Of a stretch of 64,000 nucleotides of DNA, positions 55,068 to 63,784 are shown piece after piece. The notes below the pieces were generated by a model that saw nothing but the letters and a program-made list of their open reading frames with translations, had not been told where the DNA came from and did not search any database. The stretch covers positions 513,408 through 577,407 of the forward strand of contig NZ_PVYW01000002.1 of the NCBI RefSeq assembly GCF_003001675.1, written 5' to 3'. The stretch comes from Cohnella sp. SGD-V74. Lineage in GTDB: Bacteria > Bacillota > Bacilli > Paenibacillales > Paenibacillaceae. The number at the start of each line of letters is the position of its first letter. Position 1 is the stretch's first letter. A program made the translations under genes and the position numbers.

Positions 55068-55880
55068 CTAGCCTTTGATGCCCGTTCCGGCGATACCCCC
55101 GACAATGTACCTCTGCGCGAAGAAGAATACCGCCAGCGGCAATATCGAGATCAGGCACGTAATCGCCATAATCGATTGCATATCGACGCCGAACATGCCC
55201 TTGAACTGCGCCAGGCCGAGCGTCAGCGTATATTTGGACTGATCGTTCAGGAAGATCAAAGGTCCGAGATAGTCGTTCCAGCAGCTCATCATCTGGAAGA
55301 CGCCGACGAGAATGAGCGCCGGTCCCATCAGAGGGACGATAATCCGGAGGAAAATGCCCATCTTGCTCGCCCCGTCGATCGTCGCCGCTTCGTCCAGCTC
55401 TCTCGGAAGAGTCAGGATAAACTGCCGCAGCAGGAAGATGAAGTAGGCCGAGCCGAACCATGCAGGCACGATAAGCGGTTTAAGCGTATTGATCCAGCCA
55501 AGATAATTGAACTCCATATACTGCGGAATCATCGTGACTTCCCACGGAATCATCATCGTCGACAGGACGACGAGGAACAGGAAGTTGCGTCCCTTGAACT
55601 CGAACCGGGCGAACCCGTATGCGACGAGCGCGCACGAGACGAGCTGCCCAAGCGTCGCCATCACGGTTACGATCACCGTATTTTTCAGAAATACATTAAA
55701 CGGCTGCACCGTCCAAGCTTCTGCAAAATTGCCGAACTTCCATACGGAAGGCAGCCATTTCGGCGGAAACAGATACAGCTCGGTCGGGTCCTTGATCGCC
55801 GTCGTCAGCGCCCAGAACAGCGGAGCGATGAACAGCAGCGAACAGAACGTCAGCAATGCGTAAACAATCGTCTTTCTCAT
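55068..55880 (-). CDS. MalG-type carbohydrate ABC transporter permease (galactoside cluster)
   Basis: This 270-residue six-helix inner-membrane protein has the EAA loop LDEAATIDGASKMGIFLRIIVPLMGP at about 165-190 and the family tail FAQRYIVGGIAGTGIKG. It overlaps the upstream permease gene by 4 bases (55877-55880). It pairs with that protein to move the sugar delivered by the binding protein at 57231. The next gene is the beta-galactosidase, so a beta-galactoside is the likely cargo. Confidence 0.93.
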   Translation of the reverse strand: MRKTIVYALLTFCSLLFIAPLFWALTTAIKDPTELYLFPPKWLPSVWKFGNFAEAWTVQPFNVFLKNTVIVTVMATLGQLVSCALVAYGFARFEFKGRNFLFLVVLSTMMIPWEVTMIPQYMEFNYLGWINTLKPLIVPAWFGSAYFIFLLRQFILTLPRELDEAATIDGASKMGIFLRIIVPLMGPALILVGVFQMMSCWNDYLGPLIFLNDQSKYTLTLGLAQFKGMFGVDMQSIMAITCLISILPLAVFFFAQRYIVGGIAGTGIKG

Positions 55881-56860
55881 GCGGACCGCCTCCTTGCTCC
55901 GGACTTCGCCTTCGCGCCGCTCTTGATCTCGCCCTCGTAGTACACCCAGGCCGCCGACGACTTGAACACGAGGAACGACAGCGAGAGCACGATCAGGAAC
56001 ATGAACCAGGCGTTCGCCGCGGAATAGCCCATCTTGAAATATTTAAAGGCGTTCTCGTAGATGTACATCGCGTAAAAATAAGTCGACTTGAGCGGGCCTC
56101 CCCCGGTTAAGACGAGAGCCAGGGTAAGCTGCTGGAACGCCGCGATAATCGATGTGATAAGGTTGAACAGAATGGTCGGGCTGAGCATCGGAATCGTAAT
56201 GCTGCGGAACTGTCTGAGCCTGCCGGCTCCGTCGATCGACGCAGATTCGTACAAGTCCTTCGGAATGCCTTTCAATCCCGCCAGGAAAATGAGCATCATG
56301 GCGCCTTGGCCCCACAGGCTGGCGATGACCATCGCGACGAGCGACCATCTCGTATCGTTCAGCCAATCCGGACCGTCGATGCCGACGAGAGACAGGAAAT
56401 AGTTCAAAATGCCGTATTCGCCGCTGTACACCCACGCCCAGATCATCGCCAGCGCAACGCCGGAAATGACGGACGGCAAGTAGAACGCGGTGCGGAAAAA
56501 GGCGCTGCCTCGCACATTCTGGTTCAGCAGCATAGCCAAGCCGAGCGCGACGACAATATTAAGCGGCACGAACAGCGCGGCGAACTTGACCGTTACGCCG
56601 AACGACTTCCAGAACAGCGAATCTTGAGTGAACATCTCGATGTAATTGCCGAAGCCGACAAACTTGACCTGGCCGACGATCGGCCAATCGAAGAACGAGA
56701 TGACGAGCGAAAAGATCAGCGGGCCTAACGTAAACGCGAGGAATCCGAACAGCCATGGAAAAACGAAGAGGTAGGGAGTGACCCTACCCCGTCCGCGTTT
56801 CCTTGCAGGCTTGAGGCTGGCCGTGTATGTTCCCGCTTGAGCAGGGTCGAGTTTAGCCAT
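55877..56860 (-). CDS. MalF/UgpA-type sugar ABC transporter permease (galactoside cluster)
   Basis: This 327-residue inner-membrane protein has a longer N-terminus than usual (MAKLDPAQAGTYTASLKPARKRGRG). It then has the first helix YLFVFPWLFGFLAFTLGPLIFSLVISF. The EAA loop is LYESASIDGAGRLRQFRSITIPMLSP around residues 200-225. It is translationally coupled to the MalG-type gene by a 4-base overlap. About 370 bases holding two palindromic repeats separate it from the binding-protein gene upstream. Confidence 0.93.
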   Translation of the reverse strand: MAKLDPAQAGTYTASLKPARKRGRGRVTPYLFVFPWLFGFLAFTLGPLIFSLVISFFDWPIVGQVKFVGFGNYIEMFTQDSLFWKSFGVTVKFAALFVPLNIVVALGLAMLLNQNVRGSAFFRTAFYLPSVISGVALAMIWAWVYSGEYGILNYFLSLVGIDGPDWLNDTRWSLVAMVIASLWGQGAMMLIFLAGLKGIPKDLYESASIDGAGRLRQFRSITIPMLSPTILFNLITSIIAAFQQLTLALVLTGGGPLKSTYFYAMYIYENAFKYFKMGYSAANAWFMFLIVLSLSFLVFKSSAAWVYYEGEIKSGAKAKSGARRRSA

Positions 56861-56884
56861 CTCTTAACCTTCTTTCCTTAAGAG

Positions 56885-57054
56885 GTAGTTCAAAAAGTTC
56901 GGTTTTGATCACGATGTATCACAGGAAGCCTACTCGACATCGAATCTTGAACTCAGCCGGTTCTTCCGGTGCTCATGTAGGTTTGACTACATTCCGCTCC
57001 TCATCACCGGTCTTCGTCCAATCTTCTTGGTGCTGAAAACCGAACTTTTTAAAC
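56885..57054. repeat. Palindromic intergenic repeat, copy A
   Basis: The 170-base element is bounded by GTTCAAAAAGTTCGGTTTT (56888-56906) and its near-exact inverse (57036-57054, 18 of 19). The interior holds a second inverted repeat, CCGGTGCTCATGTAG opposite CTACATTCCG...CATCACCGG. It has a close tandem neighbour at 57068. I see no protein in it. It resembles a MITE-like intergenic repeat family that I associate with Paenibacillaceae, but I could not check this. Confidence 0.85.
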
Positions 57055-57067
57055 TCTCATTTGTACG

Positions 57068-57220
57068 GTAGTTCAAAAAGTTCGGTTTTGATCACGAAGT
57101 AACTCTCTGTAGCCGATTCGGCGTCGAATCTTGGATTCAGCCGGTTCTTCCGGTGCTCATGTAGGTTTGACTACATTCCGCTCCTCATCACCGGTCTTCG
57201 TCCAACCGGACCTTTTGAAC
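57068..57220. repeat. Palindromic intergenic repeat, copy B
   Basis: It begins with the same sequence as copy A through GATCACGA and is again almost identical from TCAGCCGGTTCTTCC to CTTCGTCCAA. It differs in the segment between these and lacks about 15 bases before the right end (CCGGACCTTTTGAAC). It ends 11 bases before the stop of the binding-protein gene. Confidence 0.85.
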
Positions 57221-57230
57221 ACTCAGCATG

Positions 57231-58517
57231 CTATTTCAAGTAACGAACTCCATCCTTCACCGCTTCGTTCAGAGTTTCCTGAGCGGATGCGCCGTGCACG
57301 ACCGCTTCGATCGCGGCGGACAGATGCCGGTTCACTTCGTTCCACTTGGCGTTGAGCAGGAAGGCCGGCGTATTGTCGGAGCGCTCCAGCATCGTGTAGA
57401 ACGGTTTGTACAGCGGATCTTGGTCGACCTTCAGCTCGTTAACGACGCTGACGCGAACAGGCAGATCGGCGGTGCGCATCTTGATCGCCTCATTGGAGAC
57501 GAAGAACTTCACGAACTCCCAAGCGAGATCTTTCTGCTTCGAATCCTTGGCGATCGACAGCGCGGATTCCGCGATGATGCCTTTGACCGGCTTGCCCGGG
57601 AACGCCGGCATTTCCACCGTGCCAATGTCGATGCCCGCTTCCTTGAAGCCCGCGAGCGGCCAAATTCCGCTCTCCCACATGGCAAGCTTGCCGGCTTTGA
57701 AAATGTCCTCGCCGCTCTGCTGGCCTTTGCCGCCGACGAGCACCCCGGAGCCGTTCTTCACCAGGTCGCCGAAAATTTGAATCGCTTCCGCGGTTTCCGG
57801 GCTGTTCATGTAGCCTTCGATCGTCTTGCCGTCCTCGGAGATGAACGAGCTGCCGTTGCTCCAGACGAAGCCTTGCAGATCGTACGTATCGTTGGAGGCG
57901 CGAACGCCGAAGCCGTATTGCTTCTTGCCCTTGTCGGTCAGCTTGGCGGCGATGTCCTTGAAGTCGTCCCATGTCCATCCGTCCTGCGGATAAGGCACCT
58001 GCGCCTCGTCGAACAGCTTCTTGTTGTAGTACACAACGCGGGTCGTAAACCCGACCGGAATGCCGTACAGCTTGCCGTCGATCTTGCCGTAATTGAACAG
58101 GCCGGAATAGAAATCGTCGATGTTCAGGCTGGCGTCCTTGGAAGCGTAATCGTCCAGCGGCTCAAGCGACTGATGGTACGTCGGGAAATCCCACATGTAC
58201 ATCACGTCCGGCGGGTTCGTCGCTCCGAAGCCCGCGGCAAGCTTCTGATCGAAGCCGTCGGCGTAAGCTTCTACCTGCACCTTCGTTCCGGGATTGCTTT
58301 CTTCGAATTTCTTGGCGATGTCCTGCTGAATCTTCAGCGCGTCGCCCGTATCCCAAGTCGCGAAGCGAACCGTTTTCGTGCCTCCGGAGCTTCCGCCGGA
58401 GGAAGACGTGGCGGACGGCTGGCTGTTATCCGCCTTGTCGCCGCCCCCTCCGCAGGCGGTTAACAAAGAGACGATCATCGTTGCGGACAGTAGAAGTGCA
58501 GAGCTTTTCTTTTTCAT
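57231..58517 (-). CDS. Sugar-binding lipoprotein of galactoside ABC importer
   Basis: This 428-residue family 1 solute-binding protein has a signal peptide ending in SLLTAC with the lipidated Cys at 22, a Gly/Ser linker to about 50, then KTVRFATWDTGDALKIQQDIAKKFEESNPGTKVQVEAY. The hinge-region signature is RVVYYNKKLFDEAQVPYPQDGWTWDDFKDIAAKL (about 160-193). I chose the ATG at 58517, with GGGAGG upstream; the frame opens at 58607 but through the promoter. It delivers sugar to the permeases at 55068 and 55877. YesN/YesM genes upstream probably activate it. Confidence 0.93.
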   Translation of the reverse strand: MKKKSSALLLSATMIVSLLTACGGGGDKADNSQPSATSSSGGSSGGTKTVRFATWDTGDALKIQQDIAKKFEESNPGTKVQVEAYADGFDQKLAAGFGATNPPDVMYMWDFPTYHQSLEPLDDYASKDASLNIDDFYSGLFNYGKIDGKLYGIPVGFTTRVVYYNKKLFDEAQVPYPQDGWTWDDFKDIAAKLTDKGKKQYGFGVRASNDTYDLQGFVWSNGSSFISEDGKTIEGYMNSPETAEAIQIFGDLVKNGSGVLVGGKGQQSGEDIFKAGKLAMWESGIWPLAGFKEAGIDIGTVEMPAFPGKPVKGIIAESALSIAKDSKQKDLAWEFVKFFVSNEAIKMRTADLPVRVSVVNELKVDQDPLYKPFYTMLERSDNTPAFLLNAKWNEVNRHLSAAIEAVVHGASAQETLNEAVKDGVRYLK

Positions 58518-58552
58518 TCGTGCTGCCTCCCCTTGAATTCGAGCTAAAGTAA

Positions 58553-58598
58553 TTGAACCGCTTACATCCTTATCATAAAGGACATGAAAGCGGTTCAA
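58553..58598 (-). promoter_or_regulatory. Promoter region with two inverted cre-like operators
   Basis: TTGAACCGCTTACA (58553-58566, plus strand) and TTGAACCGCTTTCA (58598-58585, minus strand) face each other as an 11-bp perfect inverted repeat with a 24-base spacer. Each matches the cre pattern except for T instead of G at position 2. A TATGAT box (minus strand, 58572-58577) lies between them, so they flank the presumed promoter of the binding-protein gene. Confidence 0.6.
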
Positions 58599-58653
58599 AA
58601 CGGACATCTATTCGGACCTTCGTGCGCTTTTGTTCGATGTTCGGGATCGGGTG

Positions 58654-59850
58654 TCATTCTGTTCGGGACGCGCCGTCTTTTTGTTGCGCGCGGTAGTGGC
58701 TCGGCGTCTGTCCAGTGCAGCGCTTGAACCATTTGCTGAAATATTTGCTGTCGCCCAGACCGGTGCGCTCGGCGATATCCTGCATCGTCAGGGAAGTATC
58801 CTTAAGCAATTCGCTGGCGATCTTCAGCTTGCGCTTGTATTGATACGCCACGAAGCTGAGACCGACCGTCTTCTTGAACAGGATCGAGAAATGGCTGCGG
58901 CTGAGGCCGACCTGTCCAGCGACGTCGCTGACCGACCAATCTGCGGCCGGGTTGTCGTGCATCAGCCTGAGCGCCTTCCAGATCGGCTCCGGCCATTCTC
59001 CGGACGACACTCCGTACGTTTTCTCCATTTCCGCTTCTTTATGCAGGGAACAGATCGCCCGCAGCCACTCGGCCGCCTCTTCGGCCGGGCCAAGCCTCGC
59101 CCAGTGCAGCTCGGCTCTCTCGCTCTTGCGTTCGACGAGCCAGCCGTCCGCGGCGTCCGCGAGGGCGGACGGGAGCAGCCAATACCAGCGTTCCTCGCTG
59201 AACGGGATGATCGCGCCGTTCTTCCTTAACGCACCGTCCCGGCCCAACTCTTCCGCAGCCTCTCGCCAACCCACGCCGGATTTGACGGCATAGACGTACA
59301 GCGGCTGCCCCTGCCATGAGCTTTTAGCTTCGGCCAGCTTTTCCAGCTCTCGCGCAAACTTGTCGCTGTGGCCGCTTAGCCACGCGTACAACTGCGTGCC
59401 CAGTCTCTCCTCGTCGACTCCCTCGCGGGAATTGTCGCCGGAATCCGGCCGCGGAGCGGACAGCTCCTTGCGGAACTGCTCCAGCATGCTCTCCAACTCG
59501 TCGTCCTCGAACGCCGTCTTCAGCAAATAACCCGAAGCGCCAAGCTTCAGCCCCTCTTTGGCATATTCGAAGTCCCGGTGGCAGCTTAACAGGACGATTC
59601 TCGTATCCGGCGCGGCTTGCTTCACTCTGCGCGACAGCTCGATGCCGTCCATCTCGGGCATGACGATATCGGTAATTACGACGTGCGGCCGATGAAGCTG
59701 GAACGCCTCCCACGCCTTGCGGCCGTTCGGCGCGTCCGCGACGACTTCCATTCCGTACTTCTCCCAAGGCACGGTCGCCTGCAATCCTTTGCGCACGATG
59801 CTCTCGTCATCCGCGATCAGCACCTTAATCGTTCCCGTCGACGTGTCCAT
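58654..59850 (-). CDS. yesN: YesN-type response regulator with AraC output domain
   Basis: This 398-residue regulator has a receiver domain at 1-125 with phospho-acceptor Asp about 57 (VVITDIVMPEMDGIELSRRVK) and Lys in GYLLKTAFEDDELE. A variable middle of about 150 residues follows. The C-terminal AraC helix-turn-helix pair is at about 290-392 (WSVSDVAGQVGLSRSHFSILFKKTVGLSFVAYQYKRKLKIASELL and MQDIAERTGLGDSKYFSKWFKRCTGQTPSHYR). Its start overlaps the kinase gene by 26 bases and has AAGGAGG upstream. The likely target is the binding-protein promoter directly downstream. Confidence 0.92.
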   Translation of the reverse strand: MDTSTGTIKVLIADDESIVRKGLQATVPWEKYGMEVVADAPNGRKAWEAFQLHRPHVVITDIVMPEMDGIELSRRVKQAAPDTRIVLLSCHRDFEYAKEGLKLGASGYLLKTAFEDDELESMLEQFRKELSAPRPDSGDNSREGVDEERLGTQLYAWLSGHSDKFARELEKLAEAKSSWQGQPLYVYAVKSGVGWREAAEELGRDGALRKNGAIIPFSEERWYWLLPSALADAADGWLVERKSERAELHWARLGPAEEAAEWLRAICSLHKEAEMEKTYGVSSGEWPEPIWKALRLMHDNPAADWSVSDVAGQVGLSRSHFSILFKKTVGLSFVAYQYKRKLKIASELLKDTSLTMQDIAERTGLGDSKYFSKWFKRCTGQTPSHYRAQQKDGASRTE

Positions 59851-61570
59851 GCGGATTCTCCTCCTTCTTGGGCCATTTGATGAAGATCGTCGTTCCTTCG
59901 CCCGGAGCGGACTTGACTGTCAAGCCGTACTGCACTCCGAAATGCAGCTTGATTTTCTGATCCGCGTTCCGCAAACCGAGCCCGCCTCTTCCTTTGCGTT
60001 TCTCTCCGGGCAGCAGCAGCTTCTGCAGCTTGTCGGGCGGTATGCCGGCTCCATTATCCGTCAGTTCGAGCCTGAGCAGCGTTCCTTCATCCTCCACCGC
60101 CAGCCGTATCGTGCCCTCGCCGTCCTCGAACCCGTGGAAAAAGATATTTTCGAACAATGGCTGCAGCGTCATGCGGGGTATGGGATACTTTTTCAACGCC
60201 TCATCGCATTCCAGCTCGTATCGGAACACGGGTCCGTAGCGGACCTCCTGAATCTTCAGAAAATGCTCGATAATCCGCAGCTCGCGCCCAAGCGGCACCA
60301 GCTCTTGAGAAATGTCCAGATTGCCCTCCAGCACCATCGTCAGGTGGTACAGCATTTGGCGGATGTCCTCCGCCCCCTGGAGCCGGGCTTTCCATTGGAT
60401 CGAATTCAGCGTGTTGAACAGCAAATGCGGATTGATCTGATAATGAAAAGCGCGCAGCTCCGCGTCCTTCTTCTGCCGTTCATTCGTCTCCACCTCGCGG
60501 ATGAGCGACTCGATGCCGCCGACCATGTTGTTGAAGCTGACGTCCAGGCTGCCGAGCTCGTCTTTGGCTTCGACCTTCGTTCTCGTCTGCAGCATGCCGA
60601 AGCTGACCTTCTGCATCGAATCCTTCAAGCGCCGGATACGCGCGGTAAATCGCGAAGAGAATAAGTAAGCCAGCGCAAAAGCGAGCAGCGTCGACGCGAC
60701 GGCCGCAATAACCGTATTGGAACGAATCAGACCGGAGGACCTGTAAAAAGATTTGGCCGGCAGCCTCGCTTCGATCGTCCAGTCGTTCGCTTCGATGTCC
60801 TTGTGCCAGACGATGTCGCTGTCCCGGGCCTCATACTCCGACGCCGTCTCGTAGACGACGCGTCCTTGCGAATCCGCGATGGTCAGATGCGCCTGCGTAT
60901 CGCTCTCGAACAGCTCGAACATGCGCAGCAGATCTTCCGCGTTCTCCTCGATCAGAATGACGCTCCCGCGCAGCGCTCCGTAAGGGTTGTTGATCGATTC
61001 GGCCAAGCCCAGCACGACCGGCAGCCGCTCCCCTTCCTCCGGATCCTTGATCCCATGATTCTGAGGATAAAAGCCCAACCAGTGATCTCCCGTCGGATCG
61101 TCCGGCATCGCTCTCCAGGCCGGAATGCGATCGAGCTTGGCCGCGTCCAGATTGTTCTCTCCATAGTAATATCCTGACTTGGCTATAATATAGATTCCGG
61201 CGTTCCTTTCCGTTTTAAGCGCTTTCAAGAAGTTTTCGAAATTGTTTTTATCCAAAATCTCGCGATACGTGCCCGGACTGCGATCTCCGAGTCCGCTTCT
61301 CGCCGGATCGAGCAAATACGAATAGATGGTGGCGGCCGTCTGGCTCATTCGCGTGAGATAAGCGTTCGTCTGCTGCTGAAGCTGGGCGACGGCGTTTTCC
61401 CCGTACTTGCCGAACTGCGAATCGATCGCCTTCGCCGACTGGTAATAGGACAGCGCTCCGACGGACAGCAGCGGAATGACCGTAACGATGAGGAAACAGA
61501 CGAGCAGCTTCGTGCGGATGCTCTGATAGGAGAGACGGGCGGAAAACGGTTTGAGCAGCAATTTGAGCAT
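59825..61570 (-). CDS. yesM: YesM-type sensor histidine kinase
   Basis: This 581-residue kinase has membrane helices at about 21-43 and 288-310. Between them lies a Cache-type extracellular sensor (about 45-285). A HAMP domain is at about 311-362, and the LytS/YesM kinase box FHYQINPHLLFNTLNSIQWKARLQG at about 372-396 carries the phosphorylated His. The ATPase domain has LQPLFENIFFHGFEDGEG, where His replaces the usual Ala or Val after Asn-Ile. DNGAGIPPDKLQKLLLPGEKRKGRGGLGLRNADQKIKLHFG follows. It senses an extracellular sugar signal and phosphorylates YesN. It is first in a two-gene operon. Confidence 0.92.
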   Translation of the reverse strand: MLKLLLKPFSARLSYQSIRTKLLVCFLIVTVIPLLSVGALSYYQSAKAIDSQFGKYGENAVAQLQQQTNAYLTRMSQTAATIYSYLLDPARSGLGDRSPGTYREILDKNNFENFLKALKTERNAGIYIIAKSGYYYGENNLDAAKLDRIPAWRAMPDDPTGDHWLGFYPQNHGIKDPEEGERLPVVLGLAESINNPYGALRGSVILIEENAEDLLRMFELFESDTQAHLTIADSQGRVVYETASEYEARDSDIVWHKDIEANDWTIEARLPAKSFYRSSGLIRSNTVIAAVASTLLAFALAYLFSSRFTARIRRLKDSMQKVSFGMLQTRTKVEAKDELGSLDVSFNNMVGGIESLIREVETNERQKKDAELRAFHYQINPHLLFNTLNSIQWKARLQGAEDIRQMLYHLTMVLEGNLDISQELVPLGRELRIIEHFLKIQEVRYGPVFRYELECDEALKKYPIPRMTLQPLFENIFFHGFEDGEGTIRLAVEDEGTLLRLELTDNGAGIPPDKLQKLLLPGEKRKGRGGLGLRNADQKIKLHFGVQYGLTVKSAPGEGTTIFIKWPKKEENPHGHVDGND

Positions 61571-61669
61571 CGGTTCCGGTCTCCTTCGTTGCTGGTGTCA
61601 GGCGATTCGTATATGAAGTGTAGCATGGACGAAAACCGTCTTACAATGCGCCGTCCGACAAAAAACGGC

Positions 61670-61716
61670 AAAAGCACTTCTCCCCCGGCCACGATCGGCC
61701 GGGCGGCAAGAAGTGC
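61670..61716 (-). terminator. Terminator after the GH63-like gene
   Basis: GCACTTCT and AGAAGTGC form an 8-bp stem around a CCGGCC/GGCCGG inner stem. On the minus strand TTTTGCCGTTTTTT follows. It is separated from the GH63-like gene by the palindromic repeat, as if the element had inserted between gene and terminator. Confidence 0.7.
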
Positions 61717-61727
61717 GATTCGCGAGG

Positions 61728-61894
61728 CTAGGGCGTGTATGCAACCTCCGAGGATAGCAGATTTGGCCGAATTTTCGTTTCATGCAAGGAACTTTTGTGA
61801 AGGCGTACCGGGGGTACGTCAAGCAAAAGTGACGAAGCAGGGGGCGAAAAGGTGGTGAAAGATGCCCCTGAGCGGGTTTGCATACACGCCCTAG
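61728..61894. repeat. Palindromic structured repeat element, copy 2
   Basis: CTAGGGCGTGTATGCAA (61728-61744) and its exact inverse (61878-61894) form 17-bp terminal inverted repeats. The internal stems of copy 1 are all kept: ACTTTTG/CAAAAGT at 61791 and 61824, GGCGTACC/GGTACGTC at 61802 and 61813, CAGGGG/CCCCTG at 61838 and 61865. The loop of the last stem is 21 bases here but 10 in copy 1. Its right end overlaps the last three bases of the GH63-like gene and supplies its TAG stop. Confidence 0.85.
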
Positions 61895-63609
61895 GTCAAA
61901 TACTCGTTCGCCAAAATGAGGAACACGCTCGACGTCCAGGTGAACGCCCGGTCGCGCAGCCCTTCGCCGCTGATCGCGTCGAAGTTTTCCGCCATGCCGC
62001 TGCGGTTCAGCATGTCGCAGAAGCGACGGGCGACTTCGCGAGCCAACTCTCGGTCGCCCGCAGCGGCCGCCCCTTCGACCAGCAGCATCGTCGAAGGCGC
62101 CCAGATCGGTCCCCGCCAATAGCCGTCCGGCGTATAGAAGGGGCTGTTCACGCTTTCGGTCGCCCAGCCGTTCGCCGTCAGGAAGCGGTTCTCGTCGCGG
62201 AGTCCGGCGAGCAGCGTTTCGCGCACGCGATCCGGCAGGCGGCGGCCGAGCAATATCGGGACGAACAGCAGCAGCGTGTCTCCTTCGGACGGCTCGTGCG
62301 TGCCGGAGCGGCAGGCGATGAAGCGGTCTCCCTTCCAGAAGTGAGCCAGCATCTTCTCCTGCGTCGCCGCGGCGAGCTGCCGCCACTCGGCGGATTCTTC
62401 CGCGTAACCGAGCAGCCCGGCGATCTCCGCCAAAATCTCGGCCTGGAGAATCAGGAACGCGGCCAGGTCCGGACTTTCCACCGGAATGCCGTTATTGAAC
62501 GCCGTGCTGTTGTCCCAGCCCGAATCGTTGCCGTGATTGTACTGCGGGATGCCGTCCCCGTCGCCGTCGCGGTAGCGGAACCACCATTTTGTCCATTTGG
62601 ACAGCGGCCCGTACACTTCCCGCAATTGCGCGTCCTTGATGTAATCCGTTCGCCGCATCATCCATGCCAGCGTCCAGCCGTGAATCGGCGGCTTGTTGCA
62701 GTTCCACAGCTCGTACTTGTCGTTGACGAAGTCGGGAATAAGGCCGCTCTCGTCCTGCCGGTCGAAGAAGATCATGAACTGGTCCCAGGCGAGCTTCGGA
62801 TCGTGTCGAACGAGCGCCATCGCGTTAAAGCAGTGGTCCCAGCTCCAAATGTTCGTCATCCAGTTTTTGGACATATACATCGCCGGCCGGGTCAGACAAC
62901 CTTCCGCCGGTACGAGGCAGCTCCACGTAATGTAGGCGGCCAGCTCACGGCCAGCCTTCAGCCGTTCCTGTCCGGGAAGGCTGCCTTCCAGCCAGCCTGC
63001 GAACTCCTCGCGCACCCGGTGGACCGCATCGGCGAATGGTTCCCACACACGTCCCGGCTCCCACACGGTGCGGAACTCCTCGGCGGCGAATTCCGCGACG
63101 CCCGTGCGCTGATCCGGCAGAAACTCGGCGGTAATGCGCGAGCTTTTGATTTTATCCCACGGCACCTCGGTCCGCATGCCGCCCGCAAGCGACGACAGCA
63201 TGAACCGGCATTCGTGGGTGAAGCTGTTGACCTCCCAGCAGCCGCTGGACGTCTCGTAAGCGTAGTCGTACGCCGAAGTCCGGAACGTCAGCCGGATGCC
63301 GCAACCTTCGGCGCGGAATCGGGCGGTTCGGCCGTCGGGAAGACAGATTTCCGCCGCAGCTTGGCCTTGTGCGGATTGGGTTGCGGCATGCAGCCGAATC
63401 CGCTCCGGTGACGCTTCTGCCTCGAAAGGGAGCGCCGCGCCGTCGGCATCGATCAGCTCGATGCGGAACGCTTCGCCGAACTTGTCGTCGCCTCCGCGCA
63501 CCGTCCGCAAATACAAGCCTTGCTCTCTATTGTCGGCCTTCGGCAGCAAGGAAATCGCCAGGAACGATTCCCTTCTGCTGAACGGCACGATGTTCAAATC
63601 GAAGTTCAT
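61891..63609 (-). CDS. GH63/trehalase-like (alpha/alpha)6 glycoside hydrolase
   Basis: This 572-residue protein has an N-terminal beta-sandwich (about 1-165) and an (alpha/alpha)6 barrel from about 210. Signatures are MYMSKNWMTNIWSWDHCFNAMALVRHDPKLAWDQF, FVNDKYELWNCNKPPIHGWTLAWM, NHGNDSGWDNSTAFNNGIPVESPDLAAFL and YTPDGYWRGPIWAPSTMLLVEG. They are shared by GH63, GH37 and mannosylglycerate-hydrolase-like enzymes. There is no signal peptide. AAAGGAG precedes the ATG. The stop codon TAG lies within the terminal inverted repeat of an adjacent element, so a few original C-terminal residues may have been lost. The substrate is probably an alpha-linked oligosaccharide; this is not certain. Confidence 0.85.
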   Translation of the reverse strand: MNFDLNIVPFSRRESFLAISLLPKADNREQGLYLRTVRGGDDKFGEAFRIELIDADGAALPFEAEASPERIRLHAATQSAQGQAAAEICLPDGRTARFRAEGCGIRLTFRTSAYDYAYETSSGCWEVNSFTHECRFMLSSLAGGMRTEVPWDKIKSSRITAEFLPDQRTGVAEFAAEEFRTVWEPGRVWEPFADAVHRVREEFAGWLEGSLPGQERLKAGRELAAYITWSCLVPAEGCLTRPAMYMSKNWMTNIWSWDHCFNAMALVRHDPKLAWDQFMIFFDRQDESGLIPDFVNDKYELWNCNKPPIHGWTLAWMMRRTDYIKDAQLREVYGPLSKWTKWWFRYRDGDGDGIPQYNHGNDSGWDNSTAFNNGIPVESPDLAAFLILQAEILAEIAGLLGYAEESAEWRQLAAATQEKMLAHFWKGDRFIACRSGTHEPSEGDTLLLFVPILLGRRLPDRVRETLLAGLRDENRFLTANGWATESVNSPFYTPDGYWRGPIWAPSTMLLVEGAAAAGDRELAREVARRFCDMLNRSGMAENFDAISGEGLRDRAFTWTSSVFLILANEYLT

Positions 63610-63784
63610 AACGATGGCTCCTTTGCAATAAGGGATGCGCTTTCATTGTACCGAACGGAGCCACGCGAAAGAACCGACGGTTGTTCTCGCCGGTTCGCTT
63701 TAATGTTATGGATCGCCGCACTAAGCGGCACGGGGTGTCTTTTTGTTAGATAAGACCCCTCTTTTTGTTTGGCGGATCGCACCT

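Noticed and set aside
61211..61226. cre-like TTTAAGCGCTTTCA sequence
   Set aside because: It lies inside the YesM coding sequence, where the codons read KALK. Position 2 does not match, and there is no promoter nearby.
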